Shown: positions 36,001 to 48,570 of the stretch, piece after piece | How the letters are laid out: every line of letters begins with the position of its first letter | Numbering within the stretch: the first letter of the stretch is position 1 | DNA from: Schistosoma haematobium | Lineage: Eukaryota > Platyhelminthes > Trematoda > Strigeidida > Schistosomatidae | Assembly (NCBI RefSeq): GCF_000699445.3 | Contig: NC_067196.1 | Coordinates: 27,235,116-27,299,115 of the forward strand | DNA length: 64,000 bases | Direction of reading: 5' to 3' | Translations under genes and position numbers: made by a program | Notes under the pieces: model-generated | Database searches by the model: none | The model's input: only the letters and a program-made list of their open reading frames with translations | What the model was told of the DNA's origin: nothing

Positions 36001-37155
36001 TTCAATATAGTAACAAAGTTCATCTGCATTTTCATATATTGTATATTCGGTCAAAGTATATAGTTTTAATACAAATGAATTACAGTAGTTCCGGTTCAAT
36101 GTTAAATAATTGCTTATTTTCATAATAGTTGTATGAAATTACTTGTAAGAATGTATATACAGTAGAACAATTACTCAAAATTACCAGTTAGTCTAAGAAA
36201 TCTTTGTAAGCTGAACTTGTAGAACGTAAACAGTAAACAGTTAATCAAGACTACATGTTGTCATGATGGTATAAAGCTAACAAGCCTATATTATTTAGAA
36301 TTTTTTCGGTACAACAATGGGCTGAAATCGAACGATAAATTTTTCTATAATCATGTAATACTATTCTCGCTCTATTACAAATTTAAATTTAGTAACCGAG
36401 TATTTCATAATTTCATGTTTATTAAAGAAACCAATAATAAGGTGCACATTCAAAATTATGTTTACATGCCGAATGATATTCCTGAAATTCGGAAAATCAT
36501 GGGTTTTATGTACCTTCAATTGAAGAGAGTCTATAGTGGACGAGTTGTTATGAGATGACGAATTATTCATCTAATTAAACATAAACACATATTTTCCACA
36601 AACTTTGAAGATCTGTATGTATGAATGAGCTGTAAATATTAGCACTCGAATTTTATCAACGTTTTACATAGTTATCTTTTTCTCCAAATGCGTAACCGGC
36701 TGAACAAGCATAGAGATTTGCATTGTTAATTGCACCTCATAATATTAAGATTATTTTAATTTGAAATATGTAAACTATCAAAACTGTATCACAGTGTTAA
36801 ACGAACAGATATAAAGTCAAACTTTCTACATTATCATGATTATTTTATTGTTCTTCTTTTGGAATTTTTACTTTTTATTTGTAACATTTTACAGACGACT
36901 TTTAAAGTTATTGATTGTTTACATTGAAAACTAACATTTCTATCATTGAATATACTATTTATTGTAGGTGAAAATAATTATCAAGAAGCTGGATTATATA
37001 TACAGACAAAATTTGAAGCACTTAATAGACAGACAACAAAAGAAATCTATACACATTTTACATGTGCGACAGATACTACAAATATACAGTTTGTATTCGA
37101 TGCTGTAACAGATGTTATCATAAGGCGTAATCTTAAATTAGATGGACTTTTATGA
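20911..37155 (+). CDS. GNAI: G-protein alpha subunit, Gi class (eight exons, complete)
   Basis: This heterotrimeric G-protein alpha subunit binds GTP and couples membrane receptors to effectors such as adenylate cyclase. Exons 20911-21028, 21067-21109, 21144-21285, 22786-22943, 23658-23786, 25243-25372, 30152-30305 and 36968-37155 join in phase to 353 residues. MGC at the start gives Gly2 for myristoylation and Cys3 for palmitoylation. GAGESGKS (40-47) is the P-loop, Arg178 sits in RTRVKTTG, Gln204 in DVGGQ, NKRD is 269-272 and TCAT 323-326. Features such as DGEK near the N-terminus, [14 protein letters not shown] and [12 protein letters not shown] point to Gi rather than Go. The C-terminus reads LDGLL: the Cys four from the end that pertussis toxin modifies in Gi/Go is Asp350 here. 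Introns grow from 38 and 34 bp to 4.8 and 6.7 kb. Confidence 0.97.
21067..21109 (+). CDS. GNAI: G-alpha-i exon 2, P-loop
   Basis: The 43 nt micro-exon encodes [13 protein letters not shown] and part of the flanking codons, the same size as exon 2 of vertebrate GNAI/GNAO. It is bounded by introns of 38 and 34 bp. Confidence 0.97.
21144..21285 (+). CDS. GNAI: G-alpha-i exon 3
   Basis: 142 nt. It starts [12 protein letters not shown], contains [13 protein letters not shown], and ends KFEDECRI before GTGAGT. It forms the start of the helical domain. Confidence 0.97.
21286..22785. other. G-alpha-i intron 3
   Basis: 1.5 kb of AT-rich sequence. No element or gene recognised. Confidence 0.7.
22786..22943 (+). 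CDS. GNAI: G-alpha-i exon 4
   Basis: 158 nt of helical domain, from DDARTLF to [11 protein letters not shown], ending in phase 2 at GTAAGT. Confidence 0.97.
23658..23786 (+). CDS. GNAI: G-alpha-i exon 5, switch I
   Basis: 129 nt. It contains [11 protein letters not shown], with Arg178 (the residue cholera toxin modifies in Gs) and the Mg-binding Thr181. An ATG upstream at 23602 lies in intron 4 and is not a start. Confidence 0.98.
24350..24597 (+). repeat. Possible diverged copy of the LTR family
   Basis: The end reads CATACACCACA after a pyrimidine-rich stretch, and the order of short blocks resembles the LTR at 4995-5290. Similarity is weak and no target duplication was found. It lies in G-alpha-i intron 5. 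Confidence 0.35.
25243..25372 (+). CDS. GNAI: G-alpha-i exon 6, switch II
   Basis: 130 nt. It contains [16 protein letters not shown] with catalytic Gln204 and ends LAEDQTT. The residue before the DVGGQ Asp is Val where Phe is usual. Confidence 0.98.
25373..28232. other. G-alpha-i intron 6, part before SINE insertion
   Basis: 2.9 kb of intron sequence. No element recognised. Confidence 0.6.
28233..28247. repeat. Left target-site duplication
   Basis: ATATATCATTCTGAT, identical to 28976-28990. Its last four bases, TGAT, are shared with the first bases of the inverted SINE. Confidence 0.85.
28244..28528 (-). mobile_element. SINE body, inverted unit
   Basis: Reverse complement of 28656-28940. 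It carries the tRNA-like A and B boxes and an intact hammerhead core on minus. No tail lies to its left, as expected if only the 5' unit of a longer transcript was inverted. Confidence 0.9.
28296..28339 (-). ncRNA. Type I hammerhead ribozyme motif, inverted copy
   Basis: Exact reverse complement of 28845-28888. The core, both stem I arms and the GTC cut site are all kept. Confidence 0.8.
28585..28975 (+). mobile_element. tRNA-derived SINE with hammerhead, direct unit
   Basis: A unit of about 390 bp. The A box is at 28758-28776 (GGCTCAGTGGTCTAGTTGG) and the B box at 28808-28820 (GGGTTCGAATCTC), 30-40 nt apart as in a pol III promoter. The hammerhead follows at 28845-28888, then a tail ending CTATACTGATAAT. 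A cloverleaf is not maintained, so it is a SINE head and not a tRNA gene. Confidence 0.9.
28845..28888 (+). ncRNA. Type I hammerhead ribozyme motif, sense to the G-alpha gene
   Basis: Stem I arms CACTG (28845-28849) and CAGTG (28884-28888) pair. The core CTGAGGA (28850-28856) fits CUGANGA, where position 7 may be any base. Stem II GTCT/AGGAC closes a short loop, then GAAA (28872-28875). The short stem III palindrome is followed by GTC, so the predicted cut is after 28883. Such a short stem III is known in schistosome hammerheads and may need dimers. Confidence 0.8.
28976..28990. repeat. Right target-site duplication
   Basis: A second copy of the 15 bp at 28233-28247, directly after the SINE tail. 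Confidence 0.85.
30152..30305 (+). CDS. GNAI: G-alpha-i exon 7, NKxD box
   Basis: 154 nt. It contains [18 protein letters not shown] and FLNKRDLF, the guanine-specificity box. Confidence 0.98.
31310..31440 (+). repeat. Degenerate SINE relic
   Basis: GGTTTGATGGTTAAG resembles the A-box part, GAGTTTATTCCCC a B box, and CTGCTGAACAGTC...GTTCAGTGCTT the decayed hammerhead region. It lies in G-alpha-i intron 7. Confidence 0.4.
31441..36967. other. Rest of G-alpha-i intron 7
   Basis: AT-rich intron with chance frames of 60-75 codons only (for example 33230-33457). No element recognised. Confidence 0.55.
36968..37155 (+). CDS. GNAI: G-alpha-i exon 8, TCAT box and C-terminus
   Basis: 188 nt including the TGA stop. 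It contains FTCATDTTN and the receptor-contacting C-terminal helix ending [10 protein letters not shown]. Confidence 0.97.
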
Positions 37156-37445
37156 AATTTCTTCATATTTTTTTATGTTTGCGTACATAAACAACTTGTG
37201 TGAGATTTTATCTTTTGAACATTGTGTATACTGTTCTATGATTATGTGTGAATTATTTGTATAAACCTTATGAAGTAACAAAATTAGCTTCATCACGTAT
37301 ATTACGACCTTAGTAGTAAGAATATATAGGATGTATATGTTTGTGATAAAAGTACACATGCCGTTCTCCAGTGAACTTATAACTTGTCTTTATGCTTTTA
37401 TATGTCTTTTGAAGATCCTTATACTATTAAGATTACTTTAATACG

Positions 37446-37451
37446 AATAAA
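37446..37451 (+). promoter_or_regulatory. Candidate polyadenylation signal
   Basis: AATAAA lies 291 nt after the G-alpha-i stop. Such hexamers are frequent in AT-rich DNA. Confidence 0.45.
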
Positions 37452-37654
37452 TGTTTTATGAAATTTTATCGTTATTATTCCCTTTCTTTTTAGAAGAACA
37501 ATTGTCCAATTGTAAATCCTAAAACATGTGTGTAAGCTAACTTCTCTGTATCAAATAATGAACTTCAATAACATTTGAAATGTACTGCTGATGCACAGCG
37601 ATATAACTGGAAAATTTATTTTTCGTTCGAATATTTTGAATCACCTATATTTTA

Positions 37655-38345
37655 TAGGTCATTTTGTATAAATGTAGTCGAACGTCTTGACAACTTCACT
37701 TATCTTGGAAGTCTGATCAGCCCTAATGGGTTGGTGTCTGATGAAATCCCTACATGGGTTCGAAAAGCTCGTTTGGCTTTTACCAACTTACGTCACCTAT
37801 GACGAAAGCGAGATATCCGTCTATCAATAAAAGGATGAGTATACTGCGCGGCAGTCCGTTTTGTTTTACTTTACGGCTGCGAAACGTGGGCATTAAGATT
37901 AGATAATCATAATTTACTAGCATTCGATCACAGATGTCCTAGAAATACTGCTCGCATCTTCTGGGATCACCGGATAAGTAATAGTGAGGTTAGACACAGG
38001 GTATCAGGGAATGATAATAAATCAGTTGATGAGGATGTGAATCTTCATCGACTGAGATGGTTGGGCCATGTATTACGTATGCCTGAACACCGATTACCAC
38101 GACGCGCAATGCTAATCAGTGTTGGCGATGGTTGGAAGAAAGTTAGGGGTGGCCAAACTAAAACGTGGCATCAGTGCTTGAAGTTACTAACCTCTAGCTT
38201 GAGCCATGTTGGTAGATGCAGACTACTTGGTTGGGGTCCGCGTGACTATCGTAACCAATAGTTGAGGACTTTTGGTGACATGGCTCAGAACCGATCACAA
38301 TGGCATAGGTGTATACACTCTCTGTCTTCCCTTAAATTAAGAGAT
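37655..38345 (+). mobile_element. RTE-like LINE fragment, C-terminal end
   Basis: The translation through one stop gives VERLDNFTYLGSLISPNG, LLYGCETWALR, then HRLRWLGHVLRMPEHRLPRR and WKKVRGGQTKTWHQC. This is the well-known post-RT region of schistosome RTE/SR2-like LINEs. It lies 500 bp after the G-alpha-i stop, in the same orientation, and is 5' truncated as LINE copies usually are. A second frame at 38037-38261 is part of the same protein. Confidence 0.85.
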
Positions 38346-40439
38346 TAAAATCGCTTCATATCTTTCTTTCTACGAGCCAATTCTTTCTTCCTGTACTATA
38401 TTTTTATACAAAGTCTTTTTTTGTATATTACTAAGATTGAAGTAACTACTGTGAATTTGGTGTTCATCTTGTTGTGCACATATGTGGCTGATCCTACTTT
38501 GTAGCTGACTGACTTTTTATTTTTAACTTATCTGTTTTCTTAAATTTTATATTTTAATTCAAACGCTTTCCTTTGTATAGTCATCAAATTTCCTCATATA
38601 TATATCATAAACGAGTTTTGAATAGCTTATATACAGTTGATTTTATATGATAACGAATGACGAGTTAGCACTGACAATTTAATGAATCGAGATTAATCCT
38701 CGAGAACCGTGTTTCATTGAGTTATACAATATCAAAAGAGGAAACATGACGGCAAAGCATGTACATTTTAAGAGGTAATCGGGCTCTTTTATATAAAGAT
38801 TTTCTTTGAAATGGTCGATCATCAAGTTTAAACAACCATATTGTAGGCAAATATCATGTTAAATGAATATCACAAAAGATGACTATGTGAAAGAAATTGC
38901 TAGCATATCGTTTACTGTTACACTATACTATTATCATAATGTTTTAATCCATAATTTTACTCTCAATCGCTTCCTAACATTAATGAAGATTGTTTTTGAT
39001 GAGATTGATCTTAATTAGGTCAGTGTAATCTTTAGCCTGAAATCATAAATTTAAATTGTCCTTTCCTTATCAAGGATGTTATTAATCTTATAATCTACAT
39101 ATGAAACATTCGTTGTTTAATCAAGTAATCTTCAATTTTTTAATACTACGTTAAATAGTTTCTAATATTTCAAATTTCAATTTGCTTTTTATATAATTTT
39201 AATAACGAAATACTTCGAAATTCTTCAATGGATAAGAACCCACTGTAAATGACTAGTTCCATGTGTTCTTCCTTATGAAACTATAGTTGACAATGAGATT
39301 TAAGTTTACTGAAATACACATCAAACTATTCATATTGCATATTTCTAATTTTGGTTGATATAAAGATGAATTGTATTATATAATACTTGTGCTATTTGAT
39401 TTAATAAACATTTGTACATTTTCTTAATTATTAAACTAAAAATAGTATTTAAACATTAGAGTAATATCTCGAATCAGTCATTGCAGTTTCATTTAATGTT
39501 CTCAAACTATTTCAGTTTATTACATTTAAACTAAATGTGTTGACCCTGAAGCTTTATAAATGTCAAAATAATGTTGTTTTCTTTTATACAAGATTTGCTT
39601 TTAAAGTTTAGATAGGAGAAAGTTGAAGATTCTGGAATTGTAAATAGTTGATTAAAAAACGTGTACTTCGTTTATGCAGTAACATAGTAACTTACTTTCT
39701 CACTGAATTTCTTTTACTAATGTGTAATTTGTTAATGCGAAACTATCTGACAGACTGAGAGTAACCTAGTTCAGTCCTATAAACAGACTTTTACTAATGA
39801 TACTTGTCAAATAATCATTGCTAAACAATATTATTTCTTTTCACTAGGTGTTTAATATTAGGCAGTTGGTATATTACAGTTTTTACTGATAATGAAATCA
39901 TAGTTGGATAAGTTTCAGTAGAAACTTATTACTTTTAGTGTCTTTCAAGTAAGGATTTGGGTGAAACTGAATGAAAACAACACATAACAAACTTATTGAT
40001 TGATTGAGTGAAACCAAGTATAGTTTGCATGAACACGGAGAGATATTTCAAAATTACGAAGCTACCTAAAGATTCATAAGTTTCAGTGGTTTGTGATGCG
40101 AATGATGCTGTGATCCCATAGTTTTTTATGTGTCTTACAAGTTCAATGAATCGGTATTACCTGTCACTGTTTATTAATATTTCACAATACAGAAAGCATG
40201 GTGTATTCAGGACACTGTATTATGAAAATATGGACAGTTTGCTTTAATATCAAAACTAATAATCTATGGAGTTCTTTAACGTTTAAATCCACTGAAAACG
40301 AGGAAACACTGAATATTTATTCCGTCCTTGTGAAATTTAAACATATCGAAAGTGAAGTATTTACCCTCTGAAAACAATAGATGATTGGGCAATATCGCAA
40401 ATTGATCGAATTTAGACATGTACACAACTGCATGCTTAC

Positions 40440-40610
40440 TTATACAAAGATTAAGCGTTCGCGGTAAGATCAAAAATGCTGAGTTGAGTCACTGGTGGGG
40501 TTGTGAATGTCCAACATCAAGAATTTCCATACTAGGACGAAATAGGTTTCATGTGCTTACTGACTTTCGGTAGATGTTTAAATTAGGTTAATCCATGATT
40601 TCAAAAACCT
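40440..40610 (+). repeat. Degenerate hammerhead SINE relic
   Basis: GATTAAGCGTTCGCGG matches the region after the SINE A box, CCATACTAGGACGAAA matches stem II plus the GAAA core, and ATCCATGATTTCAA matches the tail. The CUGANGA core is gone. Confidence 0.6.
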
Positions 40611-43600
40611 CAGGATGGGAGATTCCCCTGTATACATATCATTTATGGAACACCATAAAATCAGATTATTGTCATGAAAATAGATCATAATTGGAAGGTT
40701 ATTAATAATATTTTTGAAGTATTTATGCATGCTACTATTTAAAATTGTTCAACAGTTTGAAGGTTTCGTATCACTGCGTTTTCACAATCAATAATAGTAA
40801 GGAACCTAATATCTTCATTTGAAAACTGAGAGATTATGTCTTAAAAGATTGAATTTAATAAACCTCAATCCAAAATTATTTCTATTGAGATCTGATAGTC
40901 TATGAATACAAGTTTATTTCATGAGTTATGAATAAGCACTATGATCTATATTATTTCTAAATAAATAAGACTTCATAAATCAAAATAACCAATGATTTTC
41001 ATTGAATAAAAATAAAGAGAATTAAGAGGAAAATGTTTCCTACACTAAAAAGTCATTTATATTAGCCGTACTTTATTATTCAGAGATCTTGGTAAATAAA
41101 TGAAGTTTACGTTACTGAGGAAGTTCTCTGTGGTTTGACTTGACGAAATATTTGATTGTTAAAATAAATGGATAGAATGCTAATTTATGGATGAACGCAA
41201 AATGTGGTCGAGTGATGGATGTTTGTAAGAATACATTATCGGCTCAGGCTCCGGAGTGATTTCTAATCAGTAGCTAGATTACTAACCATATGAATAGTTT
41301 TCATGAAAGAGAATAACCTACTTATACACAAAATATGAACATTAGGATTTGGCGACAGTATAAATGAACCAACGATAATAAAAGTAGTAAATCTAGAATT
41401 TCGACAAGAAATTCACTTATCCATATGGCTAAATAGTATGTCGGCATAGTAAATGATGTCATTTTACGACGAAAATCCAAATTGTAATTCTTAACCCCAA
41501 CTACTAACTGCTAATCTTAAACTTAATTATCCATACTAATTGAGAAACCCCTTTTGACCATAGTAATTAAATGAATATTGTCCAGGTCACTTGAACCCTG
41601 TTTAAAAGTTGTCCATAAATGGTAATCACATTCAAGATTTTAATCTACAAAGTCTTTGGTTGTAAATATGATTTCATTAATTCTAACATGCATATTGCAG
41701 TGATATATATTGTGACTTAAATGGATGAATATTTATTGTTGCCATACGTTGCCATACTATTCGTATGATAAGAATTACTGATTTAAAAATAAATCCTATC
41801 ATTTCATTTCTATTCTATTCTCGTTTTATTTAAATCATTATATTTTCTCAAAAATTCATCTTTTCAAGGAATTTATTAGAATTTGGTTGATCGACATTGA
41901 TGAATTGTAATAATTTGAAAAGATATTTAATTACTGGGCAGAGCTCTTGATACAGTTGGATAGTCTTGTTTGATTCACAATCATTCTTCTTCATTTTTAC
42001 TAGATTAACGTCTAACCAAAAGGTGTTGCAGCATAAGATTACTAGGTGGCAGAAAACTATGCAGATGACCCTGAACAAGTTAAGACAATCGTCAGATGGC
42101 GTTCACTGAAAGAACAGTTTATCATAGAGAAGTATGATATTTACATATGATTATAATGATTAGTAAGTTATTTAACATAATAGATCAAATAAAGGATAAA
42201 TTAAGGGGTTAACTTGGGGTGATAGGAGTTAGATTCAGGATTGAAGAATATTTTTCAAACGTAATGATAAATACTCATAACTATATTTATTTAATTTCAA
42301 CATTTTAATCACATTTATTTAGTATTGAAGAGGTCAGAGATGATGTTGAGATTTTATATACATCTTATTTCGATTTGCTTATTATTGTTTTTCCCATGAA
42401 AATCAAATCACTTTCTCATATTCGATTTCATTAGCATTTTTTAATTTTTCGTTCATTAATTGGAAATCTCAGTTAATAGATATTATTAGGTTTCATCTAG
42501 TTCTTACTTAATTACACATTTTTAAATTTATCCATAGTCGGATATGGAATTTCGCCCAAGTATCTAAGATCAACTACCTTTAACCTTGTTAGTTTGGTGG
42601 TAATGTTTGCGTGTCCCAGTCCCTTACTTTCTGACATCTCAAATTGTATATTGACTGTTAGAACTAAATGTTGACAATATTTATAACATATTTAGTGTCG
42701 ATTAAGGCTTTGTTGCTTCCGAAAACTTAATTACTCTTGAAAGTGTTGGTTTGTGAAAAAAACATTTATTTTGCATTGTGAATAAGCATTTTGTTGATAG
42801 CTTATAATCGACATGACCTCTTCTGAAGTATTTAAAAAATTAAGGAGCAAAAACCTTTAAATAGTATACATAACTTTGTGCGTAGATCTCTTATTAGTAT
42901 TGGTTGTAACATCAATAACAATCACTATGCATGGGTTTGAAGAATTGACTTGAACAATATATCGAAAATTTAGCTTGAAGTAAATCACAGACCATTTAAT
43001 ATTTACCCAAGTGATACTTGACCTGTGAAAACAGATGAATTGAATGTTGCAGTATAATAGCTAGTCAAATAAAATGTTCTTTATCCATTATGCAAGTGAA
43101 TCAACTTTTAATTTATAAGATGATTCTGGAACAAGTAAATTCAAATTAAATATTATACAAGCATTAAACACTATAGGTACATTTTCCTTGTTTCTACATG
43201 ACATATGTAACATCAGTGAACCACAGGTTTAATTGAAGGGTACGAACATAAAGTAACTGTCACAAGTTATTTTTCAAATCTTGTGATTAATTTATTTATT
43301 TGTGCTATGTTAAATTAGCGATAGAATAAATGCAGACACCGGTTGTCAGTTTAAACTTTATTGAGCTTTATTAGTCAAACTTTAACATGTAGTAGTTAGA
43401 TAAAATGTTCAAAACTATTTTAACTATTAACTAGTAAGCAATAGATTCTAGCTTACCTTCTTTTACCGTAATTTTGGCTTTCATTGTCAAATACATCTAT
43501 CTGTCTAATCAAAACCGAATATTGTTCAGCAAACATAAAATATGATCACATAATAAATATAAGTATTCATGGTAAACATTATTAAATTTTATGTTCTTGA

Positions 43601-46600
43601 CAATGATACTGAAATGTAGATTATGACTGATTTTCTTATTTGTTTTATTTCGGAGAATATCACATTTGTCTTTCTCACAAAAGTACAGATTCCAGGTAAA
43701 CACTTGACTACAAAATCAAATTATCATATCAACGTTTACTAATTCTTACTAATCAGACAAAATTTAACGATAAGTAACAAACTGAAATATGATTCTAATA
43801 TTATGTCAACCTGGATGAGTTGGTGTATTTACTGTTTCAAATAAAATGTATTCGAAATAGATACTCATATTCGATATATAAGTATTTGTTCTGTGCTGAA
43901 TCCTTGAATTAAACACGTTTCGACAACAATTCTTTAATATGAATGGTTTTTAAACTAAAAATGAGAAATGTTCACCTTTTTATTCAGCGGTCTATAAGTT
44001 GTGTAGTCAATATGAAGTTTGAAAGTTGTAGATTTAAATCCTTGAAAGTGTTTATAACGAATGGGTACTGAATCAATCTCCGATTTTTCATTGGTTCTTC
44101 AGTTATTATTATACCACTGACAAAAATTAATCTCGGAACCATTATGAATAAAGTCATCAACAAGAAAGAGAATTCTGTATACTTTCAAAGAAATCCAGCA
44201 AATAGGTAACTAAGAAACATGTTTACTTAGTGGCCAAAACACTCACAACACATTCGTTAAGTATTAGACATTATGAACATTAATACATAAGTACTCAAAT
44301 TGTTTAATGACAATAAAATGAGAAGCAAAAATACACTTGAAAAATCAATTCTATTCATCATCGTTTATTTCAAATGAGAAAACAAAAATCGAAACAGACA
44401 AAATAGAACAACAATAATGATGCTCAATAACTAATATTCAATTAATAAAAAGAAATAATGACTTTAGAAAAAAATTACATTTATCAATTAAGTTGCCGAT
44501 TACAAAATTATGGAAATACTTATTTTGTATTTTTTCTAAAAAAATGATATGTGTATTTGAATATTTTTAGTCAGTAGTATATTTTCTTGGAAACAAAAAT
44601 GTTTATATGTAGAAATTTATTGAATCCATAATTTGAAATTCCCGCTTGTTAATTTGATCAATTCATATTTAAAATACGTTTATATTTCTTTGACAACATT
44701 TACTCTGTTCAATTATGTAAGCTAAAATATTCGCATATATTTATGCATTGTAATATAAAAAGAAAATTGATTATTTATGTTCTTTTTTAAAAAAAAATTT
44801 TTATTTTAAACTATCACAATACTTTGTTTATGGATTTAATAATTTAATACAATCTCGTAAACGATCCACTTCAAGATTGATATGATCTAAGCTACTTTCC
44901 AAACATGTCTAGAATGTTTTTGTTGTTGAAAGAAAAATGACAAAAAAAGAATAGACGAACAGAATATTAACATGACGATTAATAAAACAAAGAAAAAAAG
45001 AAAACATGAAATTTATACATTTTATCAGTTGCTAATAAACATATGATTATTAACAGTCAAATATATTTAAATAACCAAAATGTAAACAAAAATGTGTCTG
45101 TTTATCGTCGGCTAAAATACCCAGGTAGATTGTGAATGAATACTGATAATATTCAGAGTATTGACCTAATATATTATTAACTTCACTGTGAGATCTGAAA
45201 CTAGTTATTAATACTGAATGCACCGAGTACCGAAAAATTTAAAATTATTATAATTTTTTTTCGACGAAACTTGTTAATCACCAACAAAGAAATGTTGAAA
45301 GTTTTCACATTAAATACATAAATTGGTATAAACATAATTATTTATATAAACTATAGTGGATGGAAACATAGTTTCTTTGAGTGAATACTACTATTAGACA
45401 CTCAGTAGTTAAAGATAAAAGTGTGCACGGCTAAATGCTGAAAAAAAACAAAAGTAATACATACGCATGCTTCTTACCTATGGTAATTTTCCGTAGCCGC
45501 AGAATTTAGTTTGTTGACTGAATTTGGGAACCTGATTAAAAATTTGTTTTATTGAATGTCTTTTTATATTCTACATAAATTACAATTATATGGCATAAAA
45601 AAGTTCATAGAAATAATCTGATCAGTGGTCTTTTTTATTGTTTACATACTTTGATTTGATAGTAAGTAGTCCAACTTTATCATTGGCTAGACTAGAACTC
45701 ATTTGCATTTTAACTATTATCGGAAAAATAACTTTCTGATATATTATTCTGATGACGTCTTTTAAACCGCAGAGGTATTTTTGATAGTTTCTTAAATTTA
45801 TCAGTGATTCATTCTTTTGATATTGAATGTGTTAAAGAACTTGTTTATATTCTATGTCAGTCTGTTTGATTACAAGAATCAGTGATAGTATGCCATAATG
45901 CTGAGGTAATAAAAATCAATATAGCAAGATTCTAAAATTAAGGCCAGCTTAGCATTCATTTTTGAGAACCGCTTCGTTGAAAGTGACTTTATGTTGTAAA
46001 AATTACCTGATGTAGAACGAAGTCACTACATTCAGAGGAGTTCTGAATTAAACTTAATTCAAACGATTGCTTAATAATAATCCAAAGTTTTGCCTCTTTT
46101 TTTCTGTCAAAAAAATCATTTCTTTATAAACATGTGAAATCTTAGTTTCTTTTTCATCGAATAAATACTTGAAACAAAAAAACCTACTAACATAGTTTTT
46201 AAACCAATGTAACATAATTTCATATTGTTTCATCAACTATATCAAACATTTTATAAATTTTGTTACTCTTAACTATAAAATCTTAATTTTAAAGGTTAAT
46301 GAGAGTCATTCAATAAAATGACTTTTATCATGAGTATCAATTCAAGTATGATACTTTAATATGATTTCAATCATTAATTAAAGCTTTATCAAACCATTTA
46401 TGTTTGTTATTTATCATTGGTGATGTATAGAAAATTTTCAATTGAGATTCATCAGCATTAGTAACAGATTACAAAATACGTTATACTTATTTTTTGTTTT
46501 TACAAACAGGTGACTCTGGAATATTCAACTATGATATTTCATACAAATTATTATTCATTAAATAAAGAATGTTTTTAAACTAAATTGTATTTTCAGAATG

Positions 46601-46627
46601 AGTTTTGTGGAGATTTTAGTAATTTTT

Positions 46628-46851
46628 AATAGTTGAAATCATGAGTCACCGTTGGATGCCAGCTCAGTGGTCTAGTGGTTAAGCGTTCGCGCGCAAGACT
46701 GATAGGTCTTGGGTTCGAATCTCGCGATGGAGGGGGGCAAAATCGTGGATGCGCAGTGCTGAGATGTCCCATACTAGGACGAAACGGCCGTCTAGTCGTT
46801 CCAGGTTTCCCATGGTGGTCTAGTTTCAATTGACTCATGATTTCAACTATT
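46628..46851 (+). mobile_element. Hammerhead SINE copy with inverted ends
   Basis: The A box is near 46662-46679, the B box at 46711-46723, and the hammerhead region at 46754-46795 reads CTGAGATGTCCC then GGACGAAACGGCCGTC. Here the core is CTGAGAT instead of CUGANGA and the stem I arms do not pair, so the ribozyme should be dead. The copy starts and ends in a 21 bp perfect inverted repeat (46628-46648 and 46831-46851). The usual upstream half of the SINE is missing. Confidence 0.85.
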
Positions 46852-48404
46852 TAAATTGAATTTATTGATGTTAAACTGTTTAGTTTTAAATTTGAAAAGT
46901 GGAAATATATTTGAATTCTTAATAAAATTCCTTATCTTAGAAACCTTAAGATTGATTCGACTTAAATAATTTGAACTTATGCTTGATCATAACTATTAGA
47001 TAGGAGGTATAATCAATAATACAGGAATCAATGAAGCACAAACATTTATGTAATTAAGTTTCTATGAAATCGATAGTAAATAATTAGATGCAGTACTTAG
47101 ACACGATAATATATGTTGAATAAAACACTACGAACTCTATGATAATGATAGCTAAGAAGAAATACACAATCGTTATGCACACAAAATATAGAGTTAATGA
47201 TTTAGTGAAAGAGATAATGAAGTACTTTAAACTGTCATACTCCAAAAATCCAAGATTTTTGATCTTTGAACTATATAAATCAAAAATTAGAAGTGTTAAC
47301 AGTTTTTCGAACATACTCTAATCTCGAAGTATTGATGTGACATAGTACATATATAAATCGAAATATGAATAAACATGCATCTAATAAGTTGACTTGTTAC
47401 AGATAATTGATTAAGTGTGTAGAAAACGAAATCGAGACTTCATAAAATATACTAGAAGCTATTTAGATACAAGTATGATGATTGTAAGTGAGACTACATC
47501 TAAAATTCAGAATAACGATGTAGCCAAGTAGCGAATGTGATGTAAAGAGACTAGCATTTTGACATTTATTCGAATGAAATTCATATAAAAAGATCAGTGT
47601 GCATTAATCAATGAACAAAAATTAAAAATGGTGGATACTAGATAAAAACATTAATCGTCAGTTCATACTGCAACACTATTCTGCATGTCACATAATCTTT
47701 ATACCGAGCTTAGGATAGCTGACGTGGTTCTGTGCTTTATTTCTTCTTGATACTTGGATGAGACATTACTTTAATAATCCAATACATAGAAGGTTTACGT
47801 TCAACCCAATAAAAAATAACCGTAGTTTTACTAAGTCCATACAAATAATTATGAACGTTTCTTCAGATTATGTTTAAAAGTCTGAAGATGCACAACTTAA
47901 CATGTTTTCAATAGTTATCTGTATCTCTATAAAACAAGTAGAAATTGTAATGTTCAGTTAAACTGTCATTACTTCGATTTAATATGTCAATCAGTATGAA
48001 CGTTACGACGTGCAAATTAAATAACACGACAAATTTTTAATAAGTCACTGAAGTAAAATATACAAAAAGATTATTTAACTATTACATAAATAAATCAACG
48101 AGGTTGTCTAATGTCACATCCAGATTATGTGACGACAAGTAAGAAGCATTTGTAGTAAAATCAAAAGTTATCGACTGTAAATAAGGTGTAATATTCCTAT
48201 TATGTTTATCCGTTTTTCTATTTATTTCATTACAATACAGTACCAAGTTCATAGCCCACGAGACGTAATTAAATTAAAATACTTTTTAATTTGAAGTTGA
48301 GTTTTATTGCAAACAGACATTGGTTAGAAAACTGTATAAAGTCAGGGAGAATAGCATTAAAATTTTGAAACGATCGAAGACAGACCATTACTGAAAACTT
48401 AGAA

Positions 48405-48570
48405 ACACTGTACGACCATTTCCTTCTAGCGTGAGACTCCTCAGCAAGTTGTATCTACGGAATTGCAGGTGGGGGTTGAACCTCGCAAGTTCGGTCTTGA
48501 GAGCGGATGCTTAACGTCTAGGCCACTGAAACGGAACTCAACGGTGTTAATATCTAATGTCAGGTGATCT
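48405..48570 (-). mobile_element. Degenerate hammerhead SINE copy
   Basis: On minus it shows a decayed A-box region (CCTAGACGTTAAGCATCC), a degenerate B box (GGTTCAACC), then CTGAGGAGTCTC at 48433-48444, with the matching side of stem II changed (AGAAGGAAA for AGGACGAAA). The core half survives, but stem II and the cut site do not. Confidence 0.7.
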
